Below are positions 14,521 through 22,302 of a stretch of DNA of 64,000 nt, piece after piece; position 1 is the first letter of the stretch; every line of letters begins with the position of its first letter. The DNA is from Rhodobacteraceae bacterium UBA6213 (GTDB lineage Bacteria > Pseudomonadota > Alphaproteobacteria > Rhodobacterales > Rhodobacteraceae), in assembly GCA_002421605.1 (NCBI GenBank), contig DISJ01000020.1:124001-188000 (forward strand), read 5' to 3'. The position numbers were made by a program, and so were the translations under genes. The notes below the pieces were generated by a model. It worked only from the letters and a program-made list of their open reading frames with translations, made no database searches and had not been told where the DNA came from.

Positions 14521-15293
14521 ACCAGGCACACGCCGCAGATGCCGTTGCGGCCCCCTCGCTGCTTGAGACACTTGTGGCGCGGTTGACTGGTTCTGGCGAC
14601 CAACCACTGTATCTGAGCCTTGCGGGCGCACTGCGAGGGCTGATCGAGACGGGTGATCTGCGTGGCGGCGATGCGATGCCTTCCGAGCGTGATCTGGTGC
14701 GCGCCACAAACTTTTCGCGCGTGACCGTGCGTAAAGCGGTTGACGAGCTTTGCCGCGAAGGGCTGGTGGCGCGCCGACACGGTGCCGGATCGTTCGTTAC
14801 GCGCCAAATCGACCAGCCGCTTTCGGTGCTGGTCGGCTTTAGCGAAGATATGAAGCGGCGCGGGGCCAAGGTTTCTTCGCGCGTGCTGCAAAAACAGATT
14901 TGCGCACCTGACCCTTCGGATATGCTCAAGCTGGGGCTTTCGCCAAGCGAGCAGGTGTTTTGTCTTGCCCGCGTGCGCTTGTCTGACGGCGAGCCGCTGG
15001 CCATCGAAAATGCGATTGTGCCTGCCTACGCGATTGACCCGGAAACTTTGGGCGAGTCGCTCTATGAAGCATTGCGCGCCTCGGGGCACATGCCTGCGCG
15101 CGCGCTTCAACGGCTGCGCGCCGCGGTGGCCAATGTCGATGAGGCGCGCCTCTTGGGGGTGGCGCTTGGCAGCCCGATCCTGCATATCGAACGGCGCGCG
15201 TTTCTAGCCAACGGGCGACCGATCGAAATTACGACTTCATCCTATCGCGGCGACCGCTATGATTTCATCGCCGAACTGACACTGCAACCCTGA
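14517..15293 (+). CDS. GntR-family (HutC/UTRA) transcriptional regulator
   Basis: A 258-residue regulator. The winged helix-turn-helix spans about residues 30-100 (MPSERDLVRATNFSRVTVRKA, then GLVARRHGAGSFV), followed by a UTRA ligand-binding domain to the end (ERRAFLANGRPIEITTSSYRGDRYDF). UTRA regulators of this type often sense sugar phosphates; NagR and DasR respond to GlcNAc-6-P or GlcN-6-P. Encoded between the importer and the amino-sugar enzymes, with an ATGA overlap to the permease, it most likely controls both divergent operons with an amino-sugar phosphate as inducer. This is inferred from family and position. Confidence 0.9.
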   Translation: MNQAHAADAVAAPSLLETLVARLTGSGDQPLYLSLAGALRGLIETGDLRGGDAMPSERDLVRATNFSRVTVRKAVDELCREGLVARRHGAGSFVTRQIDQPLSVLVGFSEDMKRRGAKVSSRVLQKQICAPDPSDMLKLGLSPSEQVFCLARVRLSDGEPLAIENAIVPAYAIDPETLGESLYEALRASGHMPARALQRLRAAVANVDEARLLGVALGSPILHIERRAFLANGRPIEITTSSYRGDRYDFIAELTLQP

Positions 15294-15311
15294 TCCCGGA
15301 GGCTTTTTGCC

Positions 15312-16334
15312 ATGTCCAGATCCCTGATGCTGGCCGAGGCCGGGCAATCGCCGCAAGTAGTGGCCGAACTATTGGCGCGCGAGGCGCCAGCGTTTGAAGC
15401 ACTTGCGCGCGCGGTGCGCGGGCGTGACCTGCGGCTTGTCTCGACCGCCGCGCGCGGGTCATCTGACCACGCGGCGACCGTTTTCAAATATCTGATGGAA
15501 CTGGAAACCGGCCTGCCGGTGGTTTCCATCGGCCCCTCGATCGCCTCGGTCTATGACCGCCCACTGCGACTGGAGGGCGCGATGCATGTGACCATTTCGC
15601 AGTCGGGTGCCAGCCCTGACATCGTGGCGCTGCAAGCGGCGGCCAAGGCGGGCGGGGCGCTGACGGTTGCGGTGGTAAACGTGGTGCAAAGCCCGGTCGC
15701 TGCGGCCGCCGACATCGTAGTCAGCCTTGGCGCGGGCGAAGAGCGCAGTGTCGCTGCCACCAAAAGCTTTGTCTCTTCGGTCGCGGCGTTGGCGGCAGTC
15801 GCGGCGGCGGTGGGCGGGGGCGAGGCGCTAAAGGCGGGGCTAGAGCGCCTGCCTGCGGCGCTGAGCGCAACCGAAGGGCTGCCGTTTGGCGCGGCACTTG
15901 ATGTGCTATCGGTGGCAAATTCGCTGTTCGTTGCCGGGCGTGGTCCGGGCTATGGCATAGCGCTTGAAGCGGCGCTGAAGGCCAAAGAGGTTGCGGCGCT
16001 ACATGCCGAGGCATTTTCGCTGGCGGAATTGCAGCACGGGCCGATGCGCCTTGTCGGCCCCGGCTTTCCAATCGTTGCCTTTTTGCCCGACGATGCAGGG
16101 CTGGTAGGCAACCGGCAGGTGCTAAAGCGGCTTAGCGGCATGGGTGCGCGCTGCCTGGCGCTTGGCTCGCGCCCTGAGGCGGACGAGGTTGCACTGCCCT
16201 CCACCGGTTGCGGTCTGATCGATCCGCTGGTGGCCTTGCTGCACTATTACCGCCTGATCGAGGCGGTGTCGCGCGCGCGCGGGTTCGACCCTGACCGTCC
16301 GCCGAACCTTGCCAAGGTTACGGAGACCCTCTGA
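15312..16334 (+). CDS. SIS-domain glucosamine-6-phosphate deaminase, NagB-II type
   Basis: A 340-residue protein with two SIS domains: STAARGSSDHAA and SQSGASPDIV in the first, and AGRGPGYGIALEAALKAKE, AEAFSLAELQHGP in the second. This is the isomerase half of glucosamine-6-phosphate synthase without its glutaminase domain. Such stand-alone proteins in nag clusters (NagB-II) deaminate GlcN-6-phosphate to fructose-6-phosphate and ammonia in the cytoplasm. No classical NagB is present here. It is followed at once by nagA (one-base overlap), whose product is its substrate. An AgaS-type galactosamine enzyme is the main alternative, less likely beside murQ and anmK. Confidence 0.88.
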   Translation: MSRSLMLAEAGQSPQVVAELLAREAPAFEALARAVRGRDLRLVSTAARGSSDHAATVFKYLMELETGLPVVSIGPSIASVYDRPLRLEGAMHVTISQSGASPDIVALQAAAKAGGALTVAVVNVVQSPVAAAADIVVSLGAGEERSVAATKSFVSSVAALAAVAAAVGGGEALKAGLERLPAALSATEGLPFGAALDVLSVANSLFVAGRGPGYGIALEAALKAKEVAALHAEAFSLAELQHGPMRLVGPGFPIVAFLPDDAGLVGNRQVLKRLSGMGARCLALGSRPEADEVALPSTGCGLIDPLVALLHYYRLIEAVSRARGFDPDRPPNLAKVTETL

Positions 16335-17500
16335 TGGCGTTGCGGGCACTGACAGGGGCACGGATATTCGACGGCACGCGGTTTTATGCGCGCGCGGCGC
16401 TGCTGCTGGACGGCGCACATGTGGCGGGTATTGTGCCAATCTCGGCGCTGCCCGAGGGGACCGTGCCGTGGCTGCTGGCGGGGGGCGTGCTTGCCCCTGG
16501 CTTCATCGACGCGCAGGTAAACGGCGGTGGCGGTGTGTTGCTGAACGACGCGCCCACCGCTGCGACGATGTTGCAGATTGCTGCGGCACATGCGGCCTTT
16601 GGCACCACGAGCATTTTGCCGACGCTGATCTCGGACAGGCCGGGGGTCGCAAATGCCGCGATTGCGGCTGCCAAGGTGGCGGTGGCGGGCGGGCATGGGG
16701 TCGCGGGGCTGCATCTGGAAGGGCCGCATTTGTCAGTTGCGCGCAAGGGCACGCATCTGGCCGCGCATCTGCGCCCAATGAACGAAGCTGACGCCAACGA
16801 ACTTGCCGCAGCCGCCGCAGCCCTGCCGCTGTTGATGCTGACGATCGCGCCCGAACAGGTCAGCACCGCGCAAGTGGCGCAGCTGGTGGCGGCGGGGGCC
16901 ATTGTCTGCCTTGGCCACACCGACTGTGATGAGGCCACGGCGCGCGCCTATTTCGAGGCGGGCGCACGCGGCGTCACGCATCTTTTCAACGCGATGAGCG
17001 GGCTTGGCCACCGTGCACCGGGGCTGGTAGGTGCCACGCTTGATGATGGCCGCATTTGGGGCGGGATTATCGCGGATGGTGCGCATGTGGCACCCACGGC
17101 ATTGCGGGTGGCGCTGCGTGCCAAGCTGGGCCCTGGAAAGCTGTTCTTGGTGACAGACGCGATGTCGCTGGTGGGCGTTGCGCAAGACAGTCTGACGCTT
17201 GATGGGCGCCTTATCAGCCGCGCCGTCGTAGATGGCATTTCGCGCCTGACGCTAGCCGATGGCACGCTTGCGGGTTCTGACCTCGACATGGCGTCGGCGG
17301 TGCGGTTTGCCGCAAAGTCGCTGGTCAACGGCAAGGCCGAGGCGCTGCGGATGGCATCGGCCTATCCGGCAGCGTTTCTGGGGTTGGCAGACCGTGGGCA
17401 GCTTGGCGCGGGGGCGCGTGCCGATCTGGTGCATCTTGATGCAGCATTGCAGGTGCAAGCTGTCTGGCGCGGCGGCGCGCAGATCGTCGGCGCGGCGTAA
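16334..17500 (+). CDS. nagA: N-acetylglucosamine-6-phosphate deacetylase
   Basis: A 388-residue amidohydrolase-fold enzyme that converts GlcNAc-6-phosphate to GlcN-6-phosphate and acetate. Visible motifs are PGFIDAQVNGGGG (about residues 55-67), HLEGPHL with the metal-binding glutamate, GHTDCDEATA, THLFNAMSGLGHRAPGL and LVTDAMSLVG with the catalytic aspartate. It overlaps the NagB-II-type gene by one base and ends the plus-strand operon; a GC hairpin lies 72 bases downstream. With AnmK, MurQ and NagB-II it completes the path from anhydro-MurNAc to fructose-6-phosphate. Confidence 0.95.
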   Translation: MALRALTGARIFDGTRFYARAALLLDGAHVAGIVPISALPEGTVPWLLAGGVLAPGFIDAQVNGGGGVLLNDAPTAATMLQIAAAHAAFGTTSILPTLISDRPGVANAAIAAAKVAVAGGHGVAGLHLEGPHLSVARKGTHLAAHLRPMNEADANELAAAAAALPLLMLTIAPEQVSTAQVAQLVAAGAIVCLGHTDCDEATARAYFEAGARGVTHLFNAMSGLGHRAPGLVGATLDDGRIWGGIIADGAHVAPTALRVALRAKLGPGKLFLVTDAMSLVGVAQDSLTLDGRLISRAVVDGISRLTLADGTLAGSDLDMASAVRFAAKSLVNGKAEALRMASAYPAAFLGLADRGQLGAGARADLVHLDAALQVQAVWRGGAQIVGAA

Positions 17501-17571
17501 ACACGCGCTTGATACAGGTCATGGCCCAAAGGGCGCACCACGCCTAGCATATTCCCTCGCGCCTCCGGTTT

Positions 17572-17589
17572 CGGGGCGATGACGCCCCG
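17572..17589 (+). terminator. GC hairpin between nagA and the phasin gene
   Basis: CGGGGCG and CGCCCCG form a perfect seven-base stem with an ATGA loop. No T tract follows, so Rho-independent termination is doubtful, but it marks the boundary between the amino-sugar operon and the phasin gene, whose GGGAGG ribosome site lies at about 17618. Confidence 0.45.
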
Positions 17590-17631
17590 GGGCACGGCGG
17601 TGCTAACCCTGTTTTAAGGGAGGGCCGCGAT

Positions 17632-18021
17632 ATGGCCAATGAAAAGACCAAGCGCAAGCAGGCACCCGATATGGCCCCGCTGGCGGATCCTGCGCATCTT
17701 GGCGACATGATGCAGGGCATGATGCGCGCGCAGGCCCGGATCATGGACGCAATGCTGCGCCAAAACATTGAGGCGCTCGATTTTCTGAAAACCCGCTACG
17801 AAAAAGACCGCGCGCTTTACGCAGCACTGGCGCAAGCTGAAAACAGCCAGCAAGTCTCGGCACTTTGGTCAGAATTTCTTGCAAGCGCCAAATCAGATTA
17901 TAGCGCCGAGGCCGGCAAGTTGGGCGCGCTGGCTGCGGTAACGACCGAAGAAGTGATCGAAGGCATTGACGACGAGGTCAAGGCGGCAACCGGCGGTGCG
18001 CCGCGCAAAGGCAAGGTCTGA
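17632..18021 (+). CDS. Phasin-family PHA granule protein
   Basis: A 129-residue, largely helical, alanine-rich protein with a charged N-terminus and amphipathic helices (GMMRAQARIMDAMLRQNIEALDFLKTRYEKD, split by polar turns), the usual layout of phasins that coat polyhydroxyalkanoate granules. GGGAGG precedes the ATG. It ends five bases before a PHA synthase reading frame, which strongly supports the call. The C-terminus is lysine-rich (APRKGKV). No PhaR regulator is nearby. Confidence 0.8.
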   Translation: MANEKTKRKQAPDMAPLADPAHLGDMMQGMMRAQARIMDAMLRQNIEALDFLKTRYEKDRALYAALAQAENSQQVSALWSEFLASAKSDYSAEAGKLGALAAVTTEEVIEGIDDEVKAATGGAPRKGKV

Positions 18022-18026
18022 GGCCC

Positions 18027-18983
18027 GTGCTGGAGGCAGGAAAAATAGCGCAAACAGGCAGAAAAGCGCGCCGCCCGCGCATCCTTTCGCAAAAACCCCG
18101 CCCGGCAACGGTGCCACAACCTGCCTCGGACAGCGCGGTTGCCGAAGAGGCGTGGCGCCGCCTTGATCGGCATGTCCACGCGCGTCTGGGTGCTGCCGTG
18201 GGCGGCGTTTCGGTGATCGGGTTGGCACAAGCCTGGGCCGATTGGGCGGCGCATCTGGCGCTGTCGCCGGGCAAGCAGATGGAACTGGCCTGGAAGGCCG
18301 CGCGCAAGACGCGACGCCTTGGTGAGGCATTGGCGCGCGCGCCCGAGGCTGAAGGCGCCACCGCGATCGAACCCTTGCCGCAGGATCGCCGTTTTGACGC
18401 GCCCGAATGGCAACAAATGCCCTACCGCGCGCTGTCGCAGGGTTTCTTGATGACGCAGCAATGGTGGACCAACGCCACCACCGACATCCCCGGCATGACG
18501 CGTGAAAACGAACGAATGGTCGAGTTTTTCTCGCGCCAGTGGCTTGATATGCTTTCGCCTGCCAACTTTCTGGCTACCAACCCGCAACTGATCGAGCAAA
18601 CTCTGCGCGAGGGGGGCGCCAACCTCGCGCGCGGCGCGGGCTTTTTGCTGGAGGACGCGGCGCACGCCTTTAGTGAAGTGCAAACTGGAACCAGCGCCTT
18701 TCGTGCCGGCCACGAGGTTGCCGTAACGCCAGGCAAGGTGGTCTATCGCAACCACCTGATCGAATTGATCCAATATGCGCCGCAGTCTGACACCGTGCAT
18801 GCCGTGCCGCTGCTGATCGTGCCTGCATGGATCATGAAATACTATATCCTAGATCTTTCGGCCGAAAATTCGCTGATCGGCTGGCTGGTAGGGCAGGGCT
18901 TCACCGTGTTCTGCATTTCCTGGAAGAATCCCGATGCAGACGACCGCGACCTTGGTTTTGACGATTACCGCGAGGCGGGGTAA
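18027..18983 (+). CDS. phaC: PHA synthase, N-terminal part (frame broken before the active site)
   Basis: 318 residues match the N-terminal half of class I poly(3-hydroxyalkanoate) synthase: QDRRFDAPEWQQMPY, DMLSPANFLATNP, TPGKVVYRNHLIELIQYAP, VHAVPLLIVPAWIMKYYILDL and ISWKNPDADDRDLGFDDY. The frame then hits TAA at 18981-18983, just where normal synthases run on into the catalytic half, which is found in the -1 frame immediately after. The GTG at 18027 follows TGAGG and sits six bases after the phasin stop. On its own this part lacks the catalytic cysteine, aspartate and histidine. Either a one-base loss in the GGGG run at 18977-18980, a sequencing error or a -1 slip joins the two. Confidence 0.85.
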   Translation: MLEAGKIAQTGRKARRPRILSQKPRPATVPQPASDSAVAEEAWRRLDRHVHARLGAAVGGVSVIGLAQAWADWAAHLALSPGKQMELAWKAARKTRRLGEALARAPEAEGATAIEPLPQDRRFDAPEWQQMPYRALSQGFLMTQQWWTNATTDIPGMTRENERMVEFFSRQWLDMLSPANFLATNPQLIEQTLREGGANLARGAGFLLEDAAHAFSEVQTGTSAFRAGHEVAVTPGKVVYRNHLIELIQYAPQSDTVHAVPLLIVPAWIMKYYILDLSAENSLIGWLVGQGFTVFCISWKNPDADDRDLGFDDYREAG

Positions 18984-18985
18984 TG
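18971..18985 (+). other. Frameshift or slip site inside phaC
   Basis: The sequence around GCG GGG TAA TG shows the break. Adding one G to the GGGG run (18977-18980) would read AGVMTALDAV straight through, as expected for the family. As written, the upstream frame stops at TAA and the downstream frame begins with the overlapping ATG (TAATG). A P-site glycine tRNA on GGG (18978-18980) could re-pair on GGG (18977-18979), so a -1 slip is also physically possible. Confidence 0.8.
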
Positions 18986-19855
18986 ACCGCACTGGATGCG
19001 GTTACAGCGATTACCGGCGCGCGGGCGGTGCATGCGCTTGGCTATTGCCTTGGTGGCACTTTGCTGGCGGTGACCGCAGCGGCGATGGCGCGCGATAGCG
19101 ACGACCGGCTTGCGTCGGTGTCCATGCTTGCCGCGCAGGTCGATTTTTCAGAAGCTGGCGAGCTCTCGATTTTCACCACTGCGCCGCAGGTCGCGTTGCT
19201 GGAAGACATGATGTGGGAAGAAGGATACCTTGACCAGAAGCGCATGGCGGGTGCTTTCAACATGCTACGCTCGCAAGACCTGATCTGGTCGCGCATGACG
19301 CGTGAATATCTGATGGGCGAGCGTGACCATGAAAGCGACCTCAGCGCCTGGAGCCATGATGCGACGCGCATGCCCTACCGGATGCATTCGCAGTATCTGC
19401 GACGTCTGTTCTTGGGCAACGACCTTGCGGGTGGGCGCTTCGAGGCGGGCGGCGAGCCGGTGTTTTTGGCCGATATAAGAGCGCCAGTCTTTGCCGTGGC
19501 GAGCGAAGCCGATCACATCGCACCTTGGCATTCGGTGTTTAAGCTCACGCATCTGCTGCACGGCGACATCAGCTTTGCGCTGGTGTCAGGCGGGCACAAC
19601 AGCGGCATCATTTCCGCCCCAACAAACCCGCGCGCGCGCTACCGCTTGAAGCACCATCTCTTGGGTAGCCGCCATGAAAGCGCTGATGAATGGGCGGCCT
19701 CGGTTGCGTCAGAACCGGGGTCGTGGTGGCCGGTCTGGGCCGCATGGTTGCAGGATCTTGCCCCCGGTAGCGCCCCGCCGCCACCAATGGGGCGCGGCGA
19801 GGCGGGGTATGGCGTGCTGACCGATGCACCGGGTGACTATGTGCGGATGCCCTGA
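18983..19855 (+). CDS. phaC: PHA synthase, C-terminal catalytic part
   Basis: 290 residues that continue the PHA synthase in the -1 frame. They hold the lipase-like box GYCLGG with the catalytic cysteine C22, the aspartate D177 in SEADHIAPW and the histidine H205 in SGGHNSG, then the conserved tail PGSWWPVWAAWL and APGDYV. Joined to the upstream part the protein would be about 609 residues, normal for class I. The ATG at 18983 overlaps the upstream stop, so coupled translation of two subunits is conceivable, though I know of no PHA synthase split at this point. Confidence 0.85.
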   Translation: MTALDAVTAITGARAVHALGYCLGGTLLAVTAAAMARDSDDRLASVSMLAAQVDFSEAGELSIFTTAPQVALLEDMMWEEGYLDQKRMAGAFNMLRSQDLIWSRMTREYLMGERDHESDLSAWSHDATRMPYRMHSQYLRRLFLGNDLAGGRFEAGGEPVFLADIRAPVFAVASEADHIAPWHSVFKLTHLLHGDISFALVSGGHNSGIISAPTNPRARYRLKHHLLGSRHESADEWAASVASEPGSWWPVWAAWLQDLAPGSAPPPPMGRGEAGYGVLTDAPGDYVRMP

Positions 19856-19880
19856 GGCAAAGGTTTCGCGCGCGCCAGTC

Positions 19881-20579
19881 TCAGCCCCGTCGCAACCGGC
19901 GAAGGGCACGGATCTGTGCCAGCGCGTCAAGCGGCGAGATGGTGTGCATGATGTCACCGATCATCGCGGCATCGGCGCGCAGGCCGCGCCAGGTACCCAT
20001 TTTTGCGCCTTTGTAGGGGCTTTGCACACCGTCCCAACGCACCACCGCCAGGGGCGAGCCCGCGCTTATCCAGATTGTGTTGAGATGCACTTCAAAGCCA
20101 AAACGCGGCAAGCCGCGCAATGCATCGGTGCGCCCGGCAAGCTGGGCGCGCGGCAACACCCTTTCGCCAGAAATGTAATCGAGCCCGATCATCTGCCAGA
20201 GGCGCGGGGCGTTTTGGCGCAAGCTGATGGAAACCTCGGCGCGCCCTTCACGCACCGGCGCGATCAGCGCGGATACCGCCGCGGCCGTCAAGCCCACAAG
20301 ATCGGCGTCGAGCAACAGTAACAACGGTTGCACCGCCGCCTCGATGCCTTCGGCCAATGCCCAGGTCTTGCCGCGGTTTTGCGGCAGGCGGATCAGGCGC
20401 ACCCTTGCCGCCGCTGCAACCTCGGCGGTGCCGTCGTGCGAGGCGTCATCAACCACGATCACCTCGGCAATTTCCGGGTGCCCGGCCACCGCCGCCAACA
20501 CGCCGCCAATCCGCGCCACCTCGTTAAAAGCCGGGATGATGCAGCTGACGCCTTGTGGGTGTGGGGCCGCGTCAGTCAT
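19881..20579 (-). CDS. Glycosyltransferase family 2
   Basis: A 232-residue GT-A fold protein: CIIPAFNEVARIGGVL at the N-terminus, VIVVDDASHDGT, LPQNRGKTWALAEGI and the metal-binding LLLDADLVG. It has no membrane helix, so it should act at the cytoplasmic face on a lipid or carrier-linked acceptor. The ATG at 20579 overlaps the DedA stop (ATGA). It is the last of four minus-strand genes running from the PlcP-like phosphoesterase. Acceptor and donor are unknown; a role in making or extending glycolipid heads is inferred from its neighbours. Confidence 0.85.
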   Translation of the reverse strand: MTDAAPHPQGVSCIIPAFNEVARIGGVLAAVAGHPEIAEVIVVDDASHDGTAEVAAAARVRLIRLPQNRGKTWALAEGIEAAVQPLLLLLDADLVGLTAAAVSALIAPVREGRAEVSISLRQNAPRLWQMIGLDYISGERVLPRAQLAGRTDALRGLPRFGFEVHLNTIWISAGSPLAVVRWDGVQSPYKGAKMGTWRGLRADAAMIGDIMHTISPLDALAQIRALRRLRRG

Positions 20580-21151
20580 CCGCGCACGCCCCGGCGATAA
20601 AGAAACCACGCCGCAATCGCCACCAGCGTCGCCACCAGCAGCGCGAACGAGACGCGAAAGATCCAGCCGTCAATCGCAGTATAAGCGCGTCCCAGCGTGT
20701 AGCCGATAATCACGAACACTAGGCTTTTGGGCAAAGTGGCCAGCAGGTTGAAACCCAGAAACCGCCAGAATGGCATCCGCGCCGCACCCGCGGCAAGTAG
20801 CACCACCATGCCCGCCGAATGTGTCAGCTTGCCCACCACCAGCGTGCGGCCACCCTGTTTGATGAAATGCCCCTTCAACGCCTCTAGTCGCGCGTCGCTC
20901 ACTCCAAAGCGGGTGCGCCAGCGCTGCGACAAAAGCCCGGGGCCGCGCCGACCAAGGCCATAAAAGATGCTGTCGCCAACCAGATCGGCCAGCACCACCA
21001 CCAGATAGACCAGCCGCACGTCAAAAAAGGCGAGGCTGGCCAGATAGGCCGCGATCACGGTGACAATCGGCCCCTCCAGCACCGCCAGAGGCGCCAAAAG
21101 CGAAAGCCCATGCAGCTTTAGCAAAACCAGCACAGCCTCGGCACCAAACAT
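20576..21151 (-). CDS. DedA/VTT-domain inner-membrane protein
   Basis: A 191-residue membrane protein with the DedA pattern: an N-terminal re-entrant segment (LAPLAVLEGPIVTVIAAYLAS), an LVGDSIFYGLGRRG motif, and FNLLATLPKSLVFVIIGYTLG near the C-terminus. DedA-family members act in lipid scrambling, undecaprenyl phosphate recycling or membrane homeostasis. The ATG at 21151 makes a TGATG overlap with the GT21 gene, so it is coupled to it. Its placement between two glycosyltransferases suggests moving a lipid across the inner membrane, which is inference. Confidence 0.85.
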   Translation of the reverse strand: MFGAEAVLVLLKLHGLSLLAPLAVLEGPIVTVIAAYLASLAFFDVRLVYLVVVLADLVGDSIFYGLGRRGPGLLSQRWRTRFGVSDARLEALKGHFIKQGGRTLVVGKLTHSAGMVVLLAAGAARMPFWRFLGFNLLATLPKSLVFVIIGYTLGRAYTAIDGWIFRVSFALLVATLVAIAAWFLYRRGVRG

Positions 21152-22302
21152 CAGCCCAATCCCTTCCGCTCGCCGGGTTCGTGCCTTGGCGGTGCTTCGC
21201 TCATCACGGTGCCACGCCAGACAAAACCGCGCCCCGACCAGCCGCCAATCCAAAGCGCAGGAATCAGCGTATCGCGCAAGACCCACGCGAAAACATCGCG
21301 CCACTTCGAAGGCCAGCCCACCGCGCGCGCCAGTGCCCACTCGACCCCGAACCAGCCTGCAAGGCCCAATGGCAACACCACCCAAGGCAGCGCCCCCAGC
21401 GCCACAAGTGCGCCGGTTGCCAGCGCGGGCGCGGCTGCTCCGGTCAGGATTTCGCTTGCAAAAATCCTCACAAAACCTGCACGGCGCACCCTTGCCCAAC
21501 GCAATTGGCGCGACCAAACCTGCGCAAAGCTGCGCCGCCCGATCGGCTGCGCAAAGGGCTTTTGCGCAAGCCGTACCCGCAACCCGGCGCCACGCACCAA
21601 TTTGGTGGCACCGACATCTTCAGCCAGATCGCGCCCAAGCACCGCAGGCCCGCCCACGCTGGCCAGAAAATCTCGCTGCCAAAGCAAGTTTTTGCCCTGC
21701 GCAAAGCCATTGCCAAATTCGTCAGAGGCAAGTTGCCAGCGCGCCTGATAGCCGTTGAGAAAACCACATTCGAGTGCACCCCAGAACCCTTCGCCGTGCT
21801 GCCCGATGGCGGGCGATGACACGAGCCCAGTATCAGGCTGCCACGCCGCAATCATCTGTTGCAAATAGTCGGGCGGCAGCAGCACGTTGCTGTCAGTCAT
21901 CAGCACATATTCGCAGTGCGCGCCGTCCCAGCCCTTGATGAGGTTGTTGAGCTTGGGGTTGCCGCTGACTGGGTTGTCCCCCAATAGCAGTCGCGCGCGA
22001 TGGTCAGGATGTTCGGCGATCAGGCGCTTGACCAAGGGCACTGCGGGGTCGTCGGGCGATGCAATGCAAAAGATCAGTTCGTACTTTGGATAGGTGAGGG
22101 CAAAGGATGAGCCCAAGGTCTCGGTGTCGTGCGCATCTAACCCACAAACCGGCCGCAGCAAGCTGATTTCGGGCAGCGGGCCACGGGGCATCCGCAAGGG
22201 TCGGCGCAGCCGCCGCCAGACCAGTGCGCTGCTCGCAACCTGCAAGGTGACCATTACGGCAACAAACGCCACCAGCACCGTGGTAAGCGGCGTGGCGAGC
22301 AT
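21151..22302 (-). CDS. GT21-family glycosyltransferase (ceramide glucosyltransferase / Agt-like)
   Basis: A 383-residue membrane glycosyltransferase with an N-terminal helix (about residues 7-29), the block SLLRPVCGLDAHDTETL, the D1 region (SPDDP, about 83), D2 in TDSN (D137), D3 in LAEDVGAT (D229), RQLRW (residues 265-269) and C-terminal helices. This is the GT21 layout of ceramide glucosyltransferase and of the processive lipid glycosyltransferases of Agrobacterium and Mesorhizobium. It would move a hexose or glucuronate to a lipid such as diacylglycerol at the inner membrane. The adjacent phosphoesterase could supply diacylglycerol. A hopanoid-related (HpnI) role is an alternative, but no hpn genes are present. 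Confidence 0.85.
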   Translation of the reverse strand: MLATPLTTVLVAFVAVMVTLQVASSALVWRRLRRPLRMPRGPLPEISLLRPVCGLDAHDTETLGSSFALTYPKYELIFCIASPDDPAVPLVKRLIAEHPDHRARLLLGDNPVSGNPKLNNLIKGWDGAHCEYVLMTDSNVLLPPDYLQQMIAAWQPDTGLVSSPAIGQHGEGFWGALECGFLNGYQARWQLASDEFGNGFAQGKNLLWQRDFLASVGGPAVLGRDLAEDVGATKLVRGAGLRVRLAQKPFAQPIGRRSFAQVWSRQLRWARVRRAGFVRIFASEILTGAAAPALATGALVALGALPWVVLPLGLAGWFGVEWALARAVGWPSKWRDVFAWVLRDTLIPALWIGGWSGRGFVWRGTVMSEAPPRHEPGERKGLG

